From NCBI RefSeq assembly GCF_003719305.1, contig NZ_RARC01000010.1:143513-207512 (forward strand): a DNA stretch of 64,000 nt, read 5' to 3'. Origin of the DNA: Mycolicibacterium stellerae (lineage in GTDB: Bacteria; Actinomycetota; Actinomycetes; Mycobacteriales; Mycobacteriaceae). Below, in pieces: positions 46,529 through 57,097 of the stretch. Both the position numbers and the translations under genes were made by a program. Positions within the stretch are counted from its first letter, which is position 1. Every line of letters begins with the position of its first letter. Under the pieces are notes generated by a model. The model was given only the letters and a program-made list of their open reading frames with translations, did not search any database and had not been told where the DNA came from.

Positions 46529-47002
46529 TTACGCGGGCAGTCGCGAGCGGCGCAGTCGCGCCACAAGCGGGTAGAGCTGACAGCCGAGACAGATGCCGAA
46601 GGCCGCGTTGAGGAACGCGGCCACCAAGGCGAACCCGGTGGCGATCAACCCGAGCGTGCCGAGACCCGTTGCGAATCCGACCGTGCCGACGACGGCGAAC
46701 ACGAACCCGACCAGTTGGGCGAACTTGAGTGGCGGCACCGGCTCCCTCTCGGTCACCGGTGCGAGCCGGGGAGCCACCAGCTTGGCGAAGATCAGGCCGT
46801 ACGGGTGCTTACGGGGCCCGCCGAGGGCACCGATCGCGAACACGACGGCCTGCAGGCCGAGGATCGCCGCGGCGGCGCCAAGGCTGACGCTCGAGACGAG
46901 CAGCGTGATGACCAGGACCGCGGTCGTCAGCCACGCGGCGAATCGGGGGCCACGAACGTCGACCTGATCAGTCTCGGCGAGCGATGTCAGTCGGGATGTC
47001 AT
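46529..47002 (-). CDS. DUF4395 membrane protein
   Basis: A 157-residue membrane protein with four hydrophobic helices (AAWLTTAVLVITLLVSSVSL, AAILGLQAVVFAIGALGG, LVGFVFAVVGTVGFATGLGTL and others). NAAFGICLGCQLYPLVARLRR near the end carries a CxxC pair, the family's key feature, suggesting a thiol-transfer or sulfur-transport role. ATG 47002 has AGGAG 10 nt upstream; GTG 47011 is an alternative. First structural gene after the leader peptide. Confidence 0.82.
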   Translation of the reverse strand: MTSRLTSLAETDQVDVRGPRFAAWLTTAVLVITLLVSSVSLGAAAAILGLQAVVFAIGALGGPRKHPYGLIFAKLVAPRLAPVTEREPVPPLKFAQLVGFVFAVVGTVGFATGLGTLGLIATGFALVAAFLNAAFGICLGCQLYPLVARLRRSRLPA

Positions 47003-47094
47003 GGAAGTCACACTCCTGTTGTGTCGGATAGGGCTGGGTGCGAGCAGGCCACATGGGCTGCTCCGAGCGAGCGCGCAAGGTCGCGCGGCTGCGC

Positions 47095-47187
47095 TCAGCA
47101 GCTACAACAACAACAGCAAGAACCCGCGACGCGGCACAGATCGACTGCGCGGCGTTTGGTGAGCATCACCTGGAGGCGGGCGGACAC
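47095..47187 (-). CDS. Poly-cysteine leader peptide (cysteine attenuator uORF)
   Basis: Frame GTG 47187 to TGA 47095 encodes 30 residues ending GSCCCCCSC, with five consecutive Cys codons. A -10 box (TAAGCT, 47200-47195) lies exactly 7 nt before the GTG, so the transcript should be leaderless. Poly-cysteine leaderless ORFs of this kind are known in mycobacteria to sense cysteine supply: slow translation at the Cys codons changes the downstream mRNA fold and raises expression of sulfur genes. DUF4395-cysA-sseC lie downstream. ATG 47166 and 47211 are in-frame alternatives. Confidence 0.85.
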   Translation of the reverse strand: MSARLQVMLTKRRAVDLCRVAGSCCCCCSC

Positions 47188-47194
47188 GCCGGTC

Positions 47195-47200
47195 AGCTTA
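47195..47200 (-). promoter_or_regulatory. Leaderless -10 box of the poly-Cys leader
   Basis: Minus-strand TAAGCT at 47200-47195, 7 nt before GTG 47187. It lies between the thiX stop and the leader peptide, giving the sulfur operon its own promoter. Confidence 0.55.
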
Positions 47201-47216
47201 CCCAATGACATGGTGA

Positions 47217-47648
47217 TCAGGCCAACAGCGGTTCAAGCGCCGACCGCAGGTCAACAGCGGTGGGTACGCCGGAGGCGCGGTATCGCTGGCGGCCGTCGGC
47301 GTCGAACACGAACGTCGTCGGCAGCGAAAGCACCGAAAGTCGGCGGGCCGCGGCCGGATTGGCGTCCATGTCGATCTCCACGTGTGCCACCTCTGGCAGC
47401 TCTCCGCACACCTGGTTGACCACCCGTCGCACCCCGGCGCACGGACCGCACCACACCGCGGTGAAATGCACGACGGTCGGTCCCGTGCGGGATAGGCCGA
47501 GGTCAGACGTGTCCACGGGCGCTGAACCGGCCGTGTCGGTGGTGTCCCTGAGCAGCCCGGCCCGCAGGGCGATCAACCTGTTGATCACGTAGGCCATCCC
47601 AAAGGCCGCGATCAGCACGACGACGATCACGGCAAGTGAGGGGCTCAT
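47217..47648 (-). CDS. thiX: Thioredoxin-like protein ThiX
   Basis: A 143-residue protein with an N-terminal membrane anchor (LAVIVVVLIAAFGMAYVIN) and a thioredoxin domain holding VWCGPCAGVRRVV (WCGPC). The end, VFDADGRQRYRASGVPTAVDL, keeps the cis-Pro region. It probably faces the periplasmic or the cytosolic side depending on anchor topology, which I cannot settle. It overlaps lmeA by 4 nt at its start and precedes the poly-Cys leader. Confidence 0.87.
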   Translation of the reverse strand: MSPSLAVIVVVLIAAFGMAYVINRLIALRAGLLRDTTDTAGSAPVDTSDLGLSRTGPTVVHFTAVWCGPCAGVRRVVNQVCGELPEVAHVEIDMDANPAAARRLSVLSLPTTFVFDADGRQRYRASGVPTAVDLRSALEPLLA

Positions 47649-48460
47649 GACTGTGTGAACTCATCCAGCGTGACGATTACTCCCTCGGCGATGCCCTCGA
47701 CGATGACATCCGATCCGCGGGCTCCTTCGCTGGTCGGGGCGATGCCGAAAGGCAATTTCAACCCGGGCAGGGCGGTGGTGAACGCGGCCAGCACGGCCTG
47801 CGTCTTGTCCTCGGGCACCGACTGGTCGGCGGTGCCCGCCCCGGTGAGCACGCCCGTCGCGGTGAACACCAGCGTGGTTTGATCGGGGCCCGCGACGGAG
47901 AGGTCCACCGAGATGCTGACCCTCTCGTCGAAGTCGGCCGACTTGGGTGTACCCGTGAAGACCAGGCCTTTGTTGCTCGAGATACCCGATTCGGTGGTGC
48001 CGCCGGTGGGATTGTTGGCTTCCTTGAGGGGTGTTTCCACCAGCAGGTCGGGGATGCCCATGAAGCGGCCAAGGTGGGTGGAATCGATGATGGTGCGGCT
48101 CTCGACCTTGGCGACAGGCAGCTTGGTGCTCGCGTCGATGAGCCAGGAATCCCTCGGCACATCGATCGAATACAGGGTGGCTTCGTAGGACACTTTGCCT
48201 GCCACTGGGTGATCTACGCCATTCGCACGAATCTCGATCTGGCTGTAGTGCCTGCCCGTCGCCTGCGAAATAAACGGAAATCCGATGATGCCGACCCACG
48301 GGTCGAAATTCAGCTTCGCTTCGCTCCGAACGGCCCTGGCCAGGCGGTATTCGGCGTAGATAGCCGCACCGAAGTCGACTCCGATCGCCGCGATCACCAC
48401 CGCGGCGACCGTCGATACCGCCGCGATCGCCAGCTTGCGCACCACGACATTCTGGCTCAC
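47645..48460 (-). CDS. lmeA: LmeA-like DUF2993 envelope protein
   Basis: A 271-residue protein with an N-terminal hydrophobic segment (LAIAAVSTVAAVVIAAIGV) and a long beta-rich domain: FDPWVGIIGFPFISQATGRHYSQIEIR and LSVAGPDQTTLVFTATG are typical of DUF2993. M. tuberculosis Rv0817c and its M. smegmatis partner (LmeA) support elongation of the mannan backbone of lipomannan. GTG 48460 matches the known length; ATG 48499 would add 13 residues. Confidence 0.85.
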   Translation of the reverse strand: MSQNVVVRKLAIAAVSTVAAVVIAAIGVDFGAAIYAEYRLARAVRSEAKLNFDPWVGIIGFPFISQATGRHYSQIEIRANGVDHPVAGKVSYEATLYSIDVPRDSWLIDASTKLPVAKVESRTIIDSTHLGRFMGIPDLLVETPLKEANNPTGGTTESGISSNKGLVFTGTPKSADFDERVSISVDLSVAGPDQTTLVFTATGVLTGAGTADQSVPEDKTQAVLAAFTTALPGLKLPFGIAPTSEGARGSDVIVEGIAEGVIVTLDEFTQS

Positions 48461-48610
48461 GGCAGCAAGCCCACCCTGCTCGGCGCGGCTAATAAGCATG
48501 CGGCGGGTTATCGTTAGTCCACCGGTAACGCCCAGATGTCGGCTACGAATCTGGGAGGTATCGCGGACAGCGATGTCCGTCAATATCTGCCCGGCACGCT
48601 GGAGGGCCTG

Positions 48611-50639
<2,029 letters not shown>

Positions 50640-50662
50640 GAGACCATCTTGCCAGAGAGATT

Positions 50663-50715
50663 GACATATATCAAAAAGGTGGCATTATCGGATTGTCCAT
50701 AGTTCGATATATGTC
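50663..50715. promoter_or_regulatory. Paired ArsR operators between arsR and cadI
   Basis: GACATATATC (50663-50672) and GATATATGTC (50706-50715) are exact reverse complements, and each also sits in a near-palindrome (TTGACATATATCAA; TTCGATATATGTCGAA). The AT-rich sequence stands out from the GC-rich surroundings. One copy faces each divergent gene. Confidence 0.72.
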
Positions 50716-50737
50716 GAAAGTCTAGGAGGTCCGCATC

Positions 50738-51217
50738 ATGTCCCGCGTTCAATTGGCTCTCAACGTCGACAACCTGGAAGAGGCTGTCACGTTCTACTCG
50801 AAGCTCTTCAACACCCAGCCCGCAAAGCGCAAACCTGGGTACGCCAACTTCGCGGTCGCTGAGCCACCGCTGAAACTGGTGCTCATTGAGAACCCCGGTC
50901 AAGGGGGCAGCCTGAACCATCTTGGCGTCGAAGTGGAGACAAGCGAAACCGTGCACGGGGAGATCGCCCGGCTCAGCGGGGAGGGCTTGTTCACCGACGA
51001 GGAGATCGGTACTACGTGTTGCTTTGCGAAGCAGGACAAGGTCTGGGTGACCGGCCCGGCCGGCGAGAGGTGGGAGGTGTACACCGTGCTGGCGGACTCG
51101 GACACCTTCGGAACCAGCCCCAAACAACCGGGCGCGGATGGCGAGCCGGTGTGCTGTGGCACTGCCGAGGCTGATGCCGACGACGAGACGGTGAGCGCGG
51201 GCGCGGCCTGCTGCTGA
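50738..51217 (+). CDS. cadI: CadI/ArsI-type VOC protein (cadmium/organoarsenical response)
   Basis: A 159-residue VOC protein. It starts SRVQLALNVDNLEEAVTFYSKLF; NHLGVEVETSE carries a metal His, and GTTCCFAKQDKVWV the vicinal Cys pair found in ArsI carbon-arsenic lyases. The C-terminal tail adds further Cys (PVCCGTAEA and AACC), a feature of actinobacterial CadI, which is strongly induced by cadmium. Whether this copy cleaves organoarsenicals or binds metal is open. AGGAGG lies 8 nt before the ATG. Second gene of the island. Confidence 0.87.
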   Translation: MSRVQLALNVDNLEEAVTFYSKLFNTQPAKRKPGYANFAVAEPPLKLVLIENPGQGGSLNHLGVEVETSETVHGEIARLSGEGLFTDEEIGTTCCFAKQDKVWVTGPAGERWEVYTVLADSDTFGTSPKQPGADGEPVCCGTAEADADDETVSAGAACC

Positions 51218-51311
51218 CGTTGTCGATGGTGGCTGGTCCCGTCCGACCACTGCTGCGGGGCCAGCGCCGCCGTCATCATCAGAAGTTCATTTGCGACCGA
51301 CTTTGATCACT

Positions 51312-51323
51312 GTCAATATTGAC
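51312..51323. promoter_or_regulatory. Palindromic operator before the second arsR gene
   Basis: GTCAATATTGAC is a perfect 12-bp palindrome ending 2 nt before ATG 51326, so bound regulator would cover the start codon. It likely controls the arsR-ACR3-arsC operon. Confidence 0.6.
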
Positions 51324-51325
51324 GA

Positions 51326-51706
51326 ATGTCGAATCAACTCCGGGAAGCAGACGCCCCGTGCTGCACGGTTGCGCCGTTGACGCGAGAACCGTTGAGCGCG
51401 CAAGCGGCCGTGGAGATGGCGGCGAAGTTCAAGGCGCTGTCCGATCCGGTGCGGTTGCGTTTGCTCAGCTCCATCGCCAGTCGTGCGGGCGGTGAGTCAT
51501 GTGTATGCGATATCTCCGAAGGTGTCGATGTGTCGCAACCGACGATCTCCCACCACCTCAAGGCCCTCCGCGATGCCGGCCTGCTGACGTCTGAGCGCCG
51601 TGCCTCCTGGGTTTACTACCGGGCCGTTCCGGAAGCGCTCTCGATTCTGTCGTCGCTGCTGGATGTCGGGTCTGGAGCCGAACCGACCGTCGGAGTGCGG
51701 GTATGA
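51326..51706 (+). CDS. arsR: ArsR-family arsenic repressor
   Basis: A 126-residue winged-helix repressor. GGESCVCDISEGVDVSQPTISHHLKALRDAGLL combines the ArsR arsenite site (CxC in the recognition-helix region) with the HTH. Two further Cys stand near the N-terminus (APCCTVAP). Arsenite binding should release it from the palindrome just upstream. It overlaps the ACR3 start (ATGA), making a tight operon. Similar to Rv2642. Confidence 0.92.
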   Translation: MSNQLREADAPCCTVAPLTREPLSAQAAVEMAAKFKALSDPVRLRLLSSIASRAGGESCVCDISEGVDVSQPTISHHLKALRDAGLLTSERRASWVYYRAVPEALSILSSLLDVGSGAEPTVGVRV

Positions 51707-52827
51707 CCGACACCACTGCGCGAAACGAAGCGTCGACAGTGGTGGCCAAGCTGTCCACCCTCGATCGGTTTCTGCCCGTCTGGATCGTGGCGGCGATGGC
51801 GGCCGGTCTGCTGCTGGGCCGCTGGATTCCCGGCCTGAACACCGCGATGGAAAAGGTGCAGATCGACGGCATTTCGCTGCCCATCGCCGTCGGGTTGCTC
51901 ATCATGATGTATCCGGTGCTTGCCAAGGTCCGGTACGACCGGCTCGATTCCGTTACCGGCGACCGAAAGCTGCTGTTCAGCTCTCTTCTGCTCAACTGGC
52001 TGATCGGTCCCGCGCTGATGTTCGCATTGGCGTGGCTGCTGCTGCCGGACCTGCCCGAATACCGGACCGGTCTGATCATCGTCGGGTTGGCCCGGTGTAT
52101 CGCCATGGTGATCATCTGGAACGACCTGGCCTGCGGCGACCGTGAGGCCGCTGCCGTACTTGTGGCACTCAACTCCCTCTTTCAGGTGCTGATGTTCGCT
52201 GTGCTTGGTTGGTTCTACCTCTCGGTACTGCCGGGCTGGCTGGGGCTGGAGCAGACGACGATATCCATCTCGCCATGGCAGATCGCCAAGTCGGTGCTGA
52301 TCTTCCTTGGAATTCCTTTGTTGGCCGGATACCTGTCGCGGCGCGTGGGGGAGCGGGCAAAGGGCCGGCAGTGGTATGAGTCGAGATTCCTTCCACGGGT
52401 GGGGCCGTGGGCGCTCTACGGACTTCTCTTCACCATCGTGATTCTCTTTGCGCTGCAAGGTGATCAGATCACCAATCGTCCACTCGACGTTGCCCGGATC
52501 GCGTTGCCGCTACTTGCCTATTTCGCCCTGATGTGGGGTGGCGGCTACTTGCTCGGCGCCGGACTGGGATTGGGGTATGAACGCACCACCACGTTGGCGT
52601 TCACCGCGGCAGGCAACAACTTCGAACTTGCCATCGCCGTCGCCATCGCCACGTACGGGGCCAGTTCCGGTCAAGCCCTCGCCGGGGTTGTCGGGCCGTT
52701 GATCGAAGTGCCGGTCCTCGTTGGGTTGGTGTACGTGTCGCTCGCGCTGCGTCGTCGGTTCACCCACAGCGGCACAGTCGATTCGGTGCCGTCACCGACC
52801 GGCGAGCGCTTGGAGTCAGACCGATGA
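51703..52827 (+). CDS. acr3: ACR3-type arsenite efflux transporter
   Basis: A 374-residue membrane carrier with about ten helices. VGLARCIAMVIIWNDLACGDREAAAVLVALNS holds the conserved Cys of the ACR3 family, and LAFTAAGNNFELAIAVAIATYG is the other hallmark block. It expels arsenite from the cell. In M. tuberculosis the related protein (Rv2643) is fused to an arsenate reductase; here the reductase is separate but overlaps by 4 nt (ATGA). Confidence 0.95.
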   Translation: MTDTTARNEASTVVAKLSTLDRFLPVWIVAAMAAGLLLGRWIPGLNTAMEKVQIDGISLPIAVGLLIMMYPVLAKVRYDRLDSVTGDRKLLFSSLLLNWLIGPALMFALAWLLLPDLPEYRTGLIIVGLARCIAMVIIWNDLACGDREAAAVLVALNSLFQVLMFAVLGWFYLSVLPGWLGLEQTTISISPWQIAKSVLIFLGIPLLAGYLSRRVGERAKGRQWYESRFLPRVGPWALYGLLFTIVILFALQGDQITNRPLDVARIALPLLAYFALMWGGGYLLGAGLGLGYERTTTLAFTAAGNNFELAIAVAIATYGASSGQALAGVVGPLIEVPVLVGLVYVSLALRRRFTHSGTVDSVPSPTGERLESDR

Positions 52828-53249
52828 ACCAACCAGCCAAGCCGGCCGTCCTGTTTGTGTGTGTCAAGAACGCCGGCAAGTCTCAGATGGCGGCCGGTTT
52901 GATGCGCAAAGCGGCCGGCAACGCCGTGGACGTGTACTCGGCGGGCACCAACCCGGGTGACGACCTGAATGCGCTGTCGGCAGAAGTGCTGCGTGAAGTT
53001 GGAGTCGACATCTCCGACCAGAAACCCAAACCGCTTGACCCCGAGCTGTTACGGCATGTCGACCTGGTGATTACCTTGGGACGCGAAGCTCGGATAGTCC
53101 CGATACCTGGGACGCAGTTCGAGAACTGGGACACCGACGAACCCTCGGAGCGCGGCGTCGACGGCATCGAGCGGATGCGGCTCGTTCGTGACGACATCGC
53201 CTCTCGCGTAGCGCAACTCACCTCTCAGCTGGAGAGCGACGCGAAGTGA
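52824..53249 (+). CDS. arsC: Arsenate reductase, low-molecular-weight phosphatase type
   Basis: A 141-residue enzyme. VLFVCVKNAGKSQMAAGLMRKAAG is the phosphatase P-loop (CX5R-like with K in place of the usual R in the core, CVKNAGKS) and TDEPSERGVDGIE corresponds to the Asp-bearing loop (DEP). In Corynebacterium such enzymes reduce arsenate using mycothiol and mycoredoxin; the neighbouring mshD fits that. The product arsenite would be exported by ACR3. Last gene of the plus-strand ars operon. Confidence 0.9.
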   Translation: MNQPAKPAVLFVCVKNAGKSQMAAGLMRKAAGNAVDVYSAGTNPGDDLNALSAEVLREVGVDISDQKPKPLDPELLRHVDLVITLGREARIVPIPGTQFENWDTDEPSERGVDGIERMRLVRDDIASRVAQLTSQLESDAK

Positions 53250-53289
53250 CGGACTGCTAAAGCCGAGGCAGCGCCCAGTGACCGGTCGC

Positions 53290-53961
53290 CTACGCTTCGA
53301 CGGGGACCTCGAGTTCGGCGAGTAAGCGTCGGACCCGTTCTTCGATCTCGTCCCGGATGCGTCGCACAGAGTCGACAGTCAGCCCGGCGGGGTCGTCGAG
53401 AATCCACTCCTCGTAGCGTCTGCCGGGGAACACGGGGCAGGCGTCGCCGCAGCCCATGGTGACCACGACGTCGGCGGCCTGAACGATCTCGTCGGTCCAC
53501 GGCTTGGGGTACTCGTGTGCGATGTCGATCCCGCGTTCGGCCATCGCTTCCACGGCTGCGGGATTCACCTCGTCGCCCGGCTCTGAGCCGCCGGACCACG
53601 CCACCGCCGCGTCGCCGGCCAGGCGGGTGAAAAATCCCATCGCCATCTGTGAGCGGCCGGCGTTGTGCGTACAGAGGAACAGCACGGTGGGCTTGCCGTC
53701 GTGATGCTTTCCTTCCACCCTGGCGAGAGCGTGGAGCCGTTGCCGCGCAAAACGTTCTGCCAGCAGAGGAAGAAAATTGGGTACAGTCGCGCGGCCGGCG
53801 AATTGGTCATACGACGAGTGGAGAAACCTCTCGATGGTCTCCACCCCGAACATGTCGGCGAAGTCTGATTGCAGGCGGGTGGCCGCGGTCTTGAGGGCAA
53901 GTCGCTGGTCGATGGAAAGGTCTTCACGCAATTGGTTTGCCGCGACGGGGCTGTCGGTCAT
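53290..53961 (-). CDS. Arsenate reductase with N-terminal three-helix bundle
   Basis: A 223-residue protein. Residues 10-85 form a helical bundle (LSIDQRLALKTAATRLQSDFADMFG, then RFLHSSYDQFAG and FLPLLAERFARQRL), as in the longer actinobacterial ArsC forms. The phosphatase domain follows: VLFLCTHNAGRSQMAMGFF with the P-loop Cys, and CPVFPGRRYEEWILDDPAG with the Asp loop. Convergent with arsC; its start is 15 nt from the next gene on the same strand. Confidence 0.9.
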   Translation of the reverse strand: MTDSPVAANQLREDLSIDQRLALKTAATRLQSDFADMFGVETIERFLHSSYDQFAGRATVPNFLPLLAERFARQRLHALARVEGKHHDGKPTVLFLCTHNAGRSQMAMGFFTRLAGDAAVAWSGGSEPGDEVNPAAVEAMAERGIDIAHEYPKPWTDEIVQAADVVVTMGCGDACPVFPGRRYEEWILDDPAGLTVDSVRRIRDEIEERVRRLLAELEVPVEA

Positions 53962-53976
53962 GTTCGGGCTCCTTGC

Positions 53977-54654
53977 CTAGGGCGTTTGGATACTGCGGAC
54001 GAGTCGGTCGATCCTTGCGGTGAGAACATCGACGGTGCGATCGAATGCCTCTGCTGTGGACGACCGACTCGGATCGGGAATCGACCAATGGATGCGCGCC
54101 ATGTCACGCGGGAGTTCCTCGTGAGCGTTGTCGCACACCGCAATCAATAGGTCTCCCGACGCGAGGACGTCGTCAATATGCTGGGGACGGCGCGCGGGAA
54201 CTGGTAACTGATGCCGCCGGGCGGCAGCGATGGCGCCGGGATGAACTTCGGCAGCGGGATGGATGCCGGCCGAAGCCGCCGGCAGCGATTCATGGCGATT
54301 CCAAACAGCGACCGCTAACTGGCTACGGGCCGAGTTCTCTGTGCATACAAACACGACACGTTGGGCCCTGCCCGCGGCCCTTGGCACCAGCGTCTCAAGC
54401 GCCTCGGCGTTCAAGCTCAGATAGGTGCGCCGGCGATCACCCTCGGAGCGTGAACGCCGCACCACATCGGCTGCCTCGAGCACCCTCACGTGGTGCGCCA
54501 AAAGGTTCGAGGGCATCGACAGGAGCACCTGAAGCTCCGACGGAGACGCGTCATCGAGCAACAGCCGGTCGACGATCGCCAGCCGGCCTGGATCACCGAG
54601 GGCAGCGTGAATCGCCGCCCGTCGACTCGCGCCGGCATCCTGCTCAATATTCAT
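53977..54654 (-). CDS. ArsR-type HTH fused to arsenate-reductase-like phosphatase domain
   Basis: A 225-residue fusion. The N-terminal 95 residues are an ArsR-like winged helix (ALGDPGRLAIVDRLLLDD and MPSNLLAHHVRVLEAADVV). After a linker (LETLVPRAAGRAQ) comes a phosphatase-type domain with VVFVCTENSARSQLAVAVWN, the P-loop, and IHWSIPDPSR for the Asp loop. Joining repressor and enzyme suggests arsenate or phosphate sensing coupled to catalysis, but that is inference. ATG 54654 is preferred; TTG 54690 would add 12 residues. It faces pstS across a PHO box. Confidence 0.85.
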   Translation of the reverse strand: MNIEQDAGASRRAAIHAALGDPGRLAIVDRLLLDDASPSELQVLLSMPSNLLAHHVRVLEAADVVRRSRSEGDRRRTYLSLNAEALETLVPRAAGRAQRVVFVCTENSARSQLAVAVWNRHESLPAASAGIHPAAEVHPGAIAAARRHQLPVPARRPQHIDDVLASGDLLIAVCDNAHEELPRDMARIHWSIPDPSRSSTAEAFDRTVDVLTARIDRLVRSIQTP

Positions 54655-54728
54655 TGCCTCAATAATCACTGACTGATTCTCGGAGGTCAACTGTGCGCTG
54701 GGTTTTCTTCGTCATACGCCCTTAACTG

Positions 54729-54768
54729 GTTCACCTTCCGTTCACCATCAATAGGGCATCCGTTCACG
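54729..54768 (+). promoter_or_regulatory. PHO box before pstS (RegX3-type direct repeats)
   Basis: GTTCACC at 54729-54735 and 54740-54746 and GTTCACG at 54762-54768 fall on an 11-bp period, with one position skipped. GTTCACC-N4-GTTCACC is the mycobacterial RegX3 pattern. A -10 box TAGGTT (54778-54783) follows, so the repeats stand where a -35 would be. It implies induction when phosphate is short. Confidence 0.75.
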
Positions 54769-54886
54769 GCGGGCACTTAGGTTCTGAGCCGAGCAGTGAT
54801 GCGACTGCTAGACGGATCAATTCCGTCGATTTGCCCCTACTCGGTGGTGGTCGATAGCCATCACCCCTCGAACTCGAAGGAGCCAA

Positions 54887-56023
54887 GTGAAGCCCAATCG
54901 ATTCGGTGCCGCGCTGAGCCTGTTGGCAGCTGGCGCGCTGATGCTCTCGGCTTGCGGCAGCGACGATAATGCGGGCGGTACCGGCGCAACGACGGGCGGC
55001 GGCGGCACCGCGGGAGATACCGCTTCCGGCGTTGACTGCAGCGGCAAGAAAGCGCTGAAGTCCAGTGGGTCGTCTGCCCAGGCCAACGCCATGACTCGAT
55101 TCGTCACCGCTTACGAGACCGCCTGCTCCGGCTACACCCTCAACTACACCTCCAGCGGGTCGGGAGCGGGCGTATCCGAGTTCCTCGGAGGTCAAACCGA
55201 TTTCGGTGGCTCCGATTCACCGTTGAGTGCAGACAAGGGCGAGGTCGAGAAGGCCAAGGCGCGCTGCGGGAGCGACGCGTGGAACCTCCCAACGGTCTTC
55301 GGTCCGATCGCCGTCACCTACAACGTGGAGGGCGTAGACGGCTTGGTGCTCGACGGTCCCACTCTCGGCAAGATCTTCAACGGCGCAGTCAAGGACTGGG
55401 GCGCGCCCGAGATCGCAGCCCTCAACCAGGGCAAGTCAATTCCCGCCGGTCCGATCAACGTCATCTACCGCAGCGACGAGTCCGGTACCACGGACAACTT
55501 CCAGAAATACCTTGATGCCGCCTCCGACGGCGCGTGGGGCAAGGGCGCGGGTAAAGCGTTCAGCGGCGGTGTCGGTGAAGGCGCAAAGGGCAACGAAGGC
55601 ACGTCTGCCGCAATCAAGAGCACGCCGGGGTCCATCACGTACAACGAGTGGTCCTACGCGACGAAGCAAGGGTTGTCGATCGCCGAGATCGTGACCTCGG
55701 CCGGCCCGGATCCAGTCACCTTGAGCGCCGAGTCGGTTGGCAAGTCCATCGACACGGTGAAGATCAAGGGCGCGGGAAACGACCTCGTGCTTGACACGTC
55801 ATCGTTCTACAAGCCGACCGAGGCTGGGGCCTACCCAATCGTGTTGCCCACCTACGAGATTGTCTGCTCGAAGTACCCGGATGCTGACGTGGCTCCGGCG
55901 GTGAGGGCATTCCTCACGATAGCTGTCGGCCCGGGTCAGGATGGCTTGGAAGACAACGGATACATCCCGGTCCCGGACACTTTCAAGGCCAAGCTGACCG
56001 ACGCCATCAACGCGATCTCGTAG
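54887..56023 (+). CDS. pstS: Phosphate-binding lipoprotein PstS
   Basis: A 378-residue exported lipoprotein that captures phosphate for the ABC importer. The signal peptide ends in the lipobox LMLSAC (Cys about residue 23), followed by a Gly/Thr-rich linker. Binding motifs are [22 protein letters not shown]-like [13 protein letters not shown] and [19 protein letters not shown] 54887 has AAGGAG 5 nt upstream; the leader is about 95 nt. First gene of pstSCAB; controlled by the PHO box. Confidence 0.95.
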   Translation: MKPNRFGAALSLLAAGALMLSACGSDDNAGGTGATTGGGGTAGDTASGVDCSGKKALKSSGSSAQANAMTRFVTAYETACSGYTLNYTSSGSGAGVSEFLGGQTDFGGSDSPLSADKGEVEKAKARCGSDAWNLPTVFGPIAVTYNVEGVDGLVLDGPTLGKIFNGAVKDWGAPEIAALNQGKSIPAGPINVIYRSDESGTTDNFQKYLDAASDGAWGKGAGKAFSGGVGEGAKGNEGTSAAIKSTPGSITYNEWSYATKQGLSIAEIVTSAGPDPVTLSAESVGKSIDTVKIKGAGNDLVLDTSSFYKPTEAGAYPIVLPTYEIVCSKYPDADVAPAVRAFLTIAVGPGQDGLEDNGYIPVPDTFKAKLTDAINAIS

Positions 56024-56035
56024 CGAACCTCCTCG

Positions 56036-57097
56036 ATGGCTGTCACACCAGATTCGACCTCCGTGGGTTCGTCATCAACACCGACGAGCCCACGGGGGAT
56101 CGGGGATACTCCAATCATGCCGAGCATCGAGCCGACGGCAAAAAAGCCGGGATCAGCGTTGGGGGCGGGCGGCAACCGGTTAGGTGACCGGATCTTCGGC
56201 TCAGTTGCCGCTGCAGCGGGTGCCACCATCATCGGCGTGATCGCCCTGATGGGCCTGTTTTTGCTCATCCGCGCCGTGCCGTCGATCGGTGCCAATCACG
56301 CCAACTTCATCACGAGCTCGGAGTTCGTCACCTCTGACGAGACGAACATGCGGTTCGGTATCGCAGGTCTTCTCCAGGTGACGGTGCTCAGCTCGGTGTT
56401 TGCGCTCGTGATCGCCGTACCGATCGCGGTCGGCATCGCGACGTTCCTGACCAATTACTCGCCGAGGCGGTTGGCCCGACCGTGTGGGATCTTGGTCGAT
56501 CTGTTGGCAGCGGTTCCGTCGATCGTTTTCGGTCTCTGGGGCATCTTCGTGCTCGCGCCGTGGCTGGAACCGGTTCAGACATTCCTCAACGACAAGTTGA
56601 GTTGGTTCTTCCTTTTCGGAGACGGCAACGTGTCGTTGGCCGGTGGGGGAACCATCTTCACTGCCGGAGTCGTCCTGGCCGTGATGATCTTGCCGATCAT
56701 CACGTCGGTGTCGCGGGAAGTTTTCAGCCTCACCCCCAAGGGTCACGTCGAAGCGGCCCAGGCGCTTGGCGCGACGAAATGGGAAGTCATCCGCATGACC
56801 GTCTACCCGTACGGCCGCAGCGGCATGATTGCCGGTTCGATGTTGGGGTTGGGCCGCGCGCTCGGCGAGACGGTTGCCGTGCTGATCATTCTTCGCTCGG
56901 CGGCACAGGCGGGACACTGGTCGCTGTTCGACGGCGGATATACCTTCGCCTCCAAGATCGCTTCCGCGGCAGCTGAATTCAGCGCGCCGCTTCCGACGGG
57001 CGCCTACATCGCGGCTGGTTTCGTATTGTTCGCTCTGACATTCGTGGTCAACGCGGTCGCTCGGCTTGCCGCCGGGGGAAGGGTCAGCGGAGGATGA
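56036..57097 (+). CDS. pstC: Phosphate ABC transporter permease PstC
   Basis: A 353-residue permease with about six membrane helices after a 40-residue variable start. The EAA-type loop is [44 protein letters not shown], which contacts Pst[20 protein letters not shown] is typical of PstC. It overlaps pstA by 4 nt (ATGA). Confidence 0.95.
   Translation: MAVTPDSTSVGSSSTPTSPRGIGDTPIMPSIEPTAKKPGSALGAGGNRLGDRIFGSVAAAAGATIIGVIALMGLFLLIRAVPSIGANHANFITSSEFVTSDETNMRFGIAGLLQVTVLSSVFALVIAVPIAVGIATFLTNYSPRRLARPCGILVDLLAAVPSIVFGLWGIFVLAPWLEPVQTFLNDKLSWFFLFGDGNVSLAGGGTIFTAGVVLAVMILPIITSVSREVFSLTPKGHVEAAQALGATKWEVIRMTVYPYGRSGMIAGSMLGLGRALGETVAVLIILRSAAQAGHWSLFDGGYTFASKIASAAAEFSAPLPTGAYIAAGFVLFALTFVVNAVARLAAGGRVSGG

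Noticed and set aside
47101..47115. Short CAA/CAG triplet repeat read as a microsatellite
   Set aside because: It is the complement of the Cys codons of the leader peptide and is explained by that ORF.
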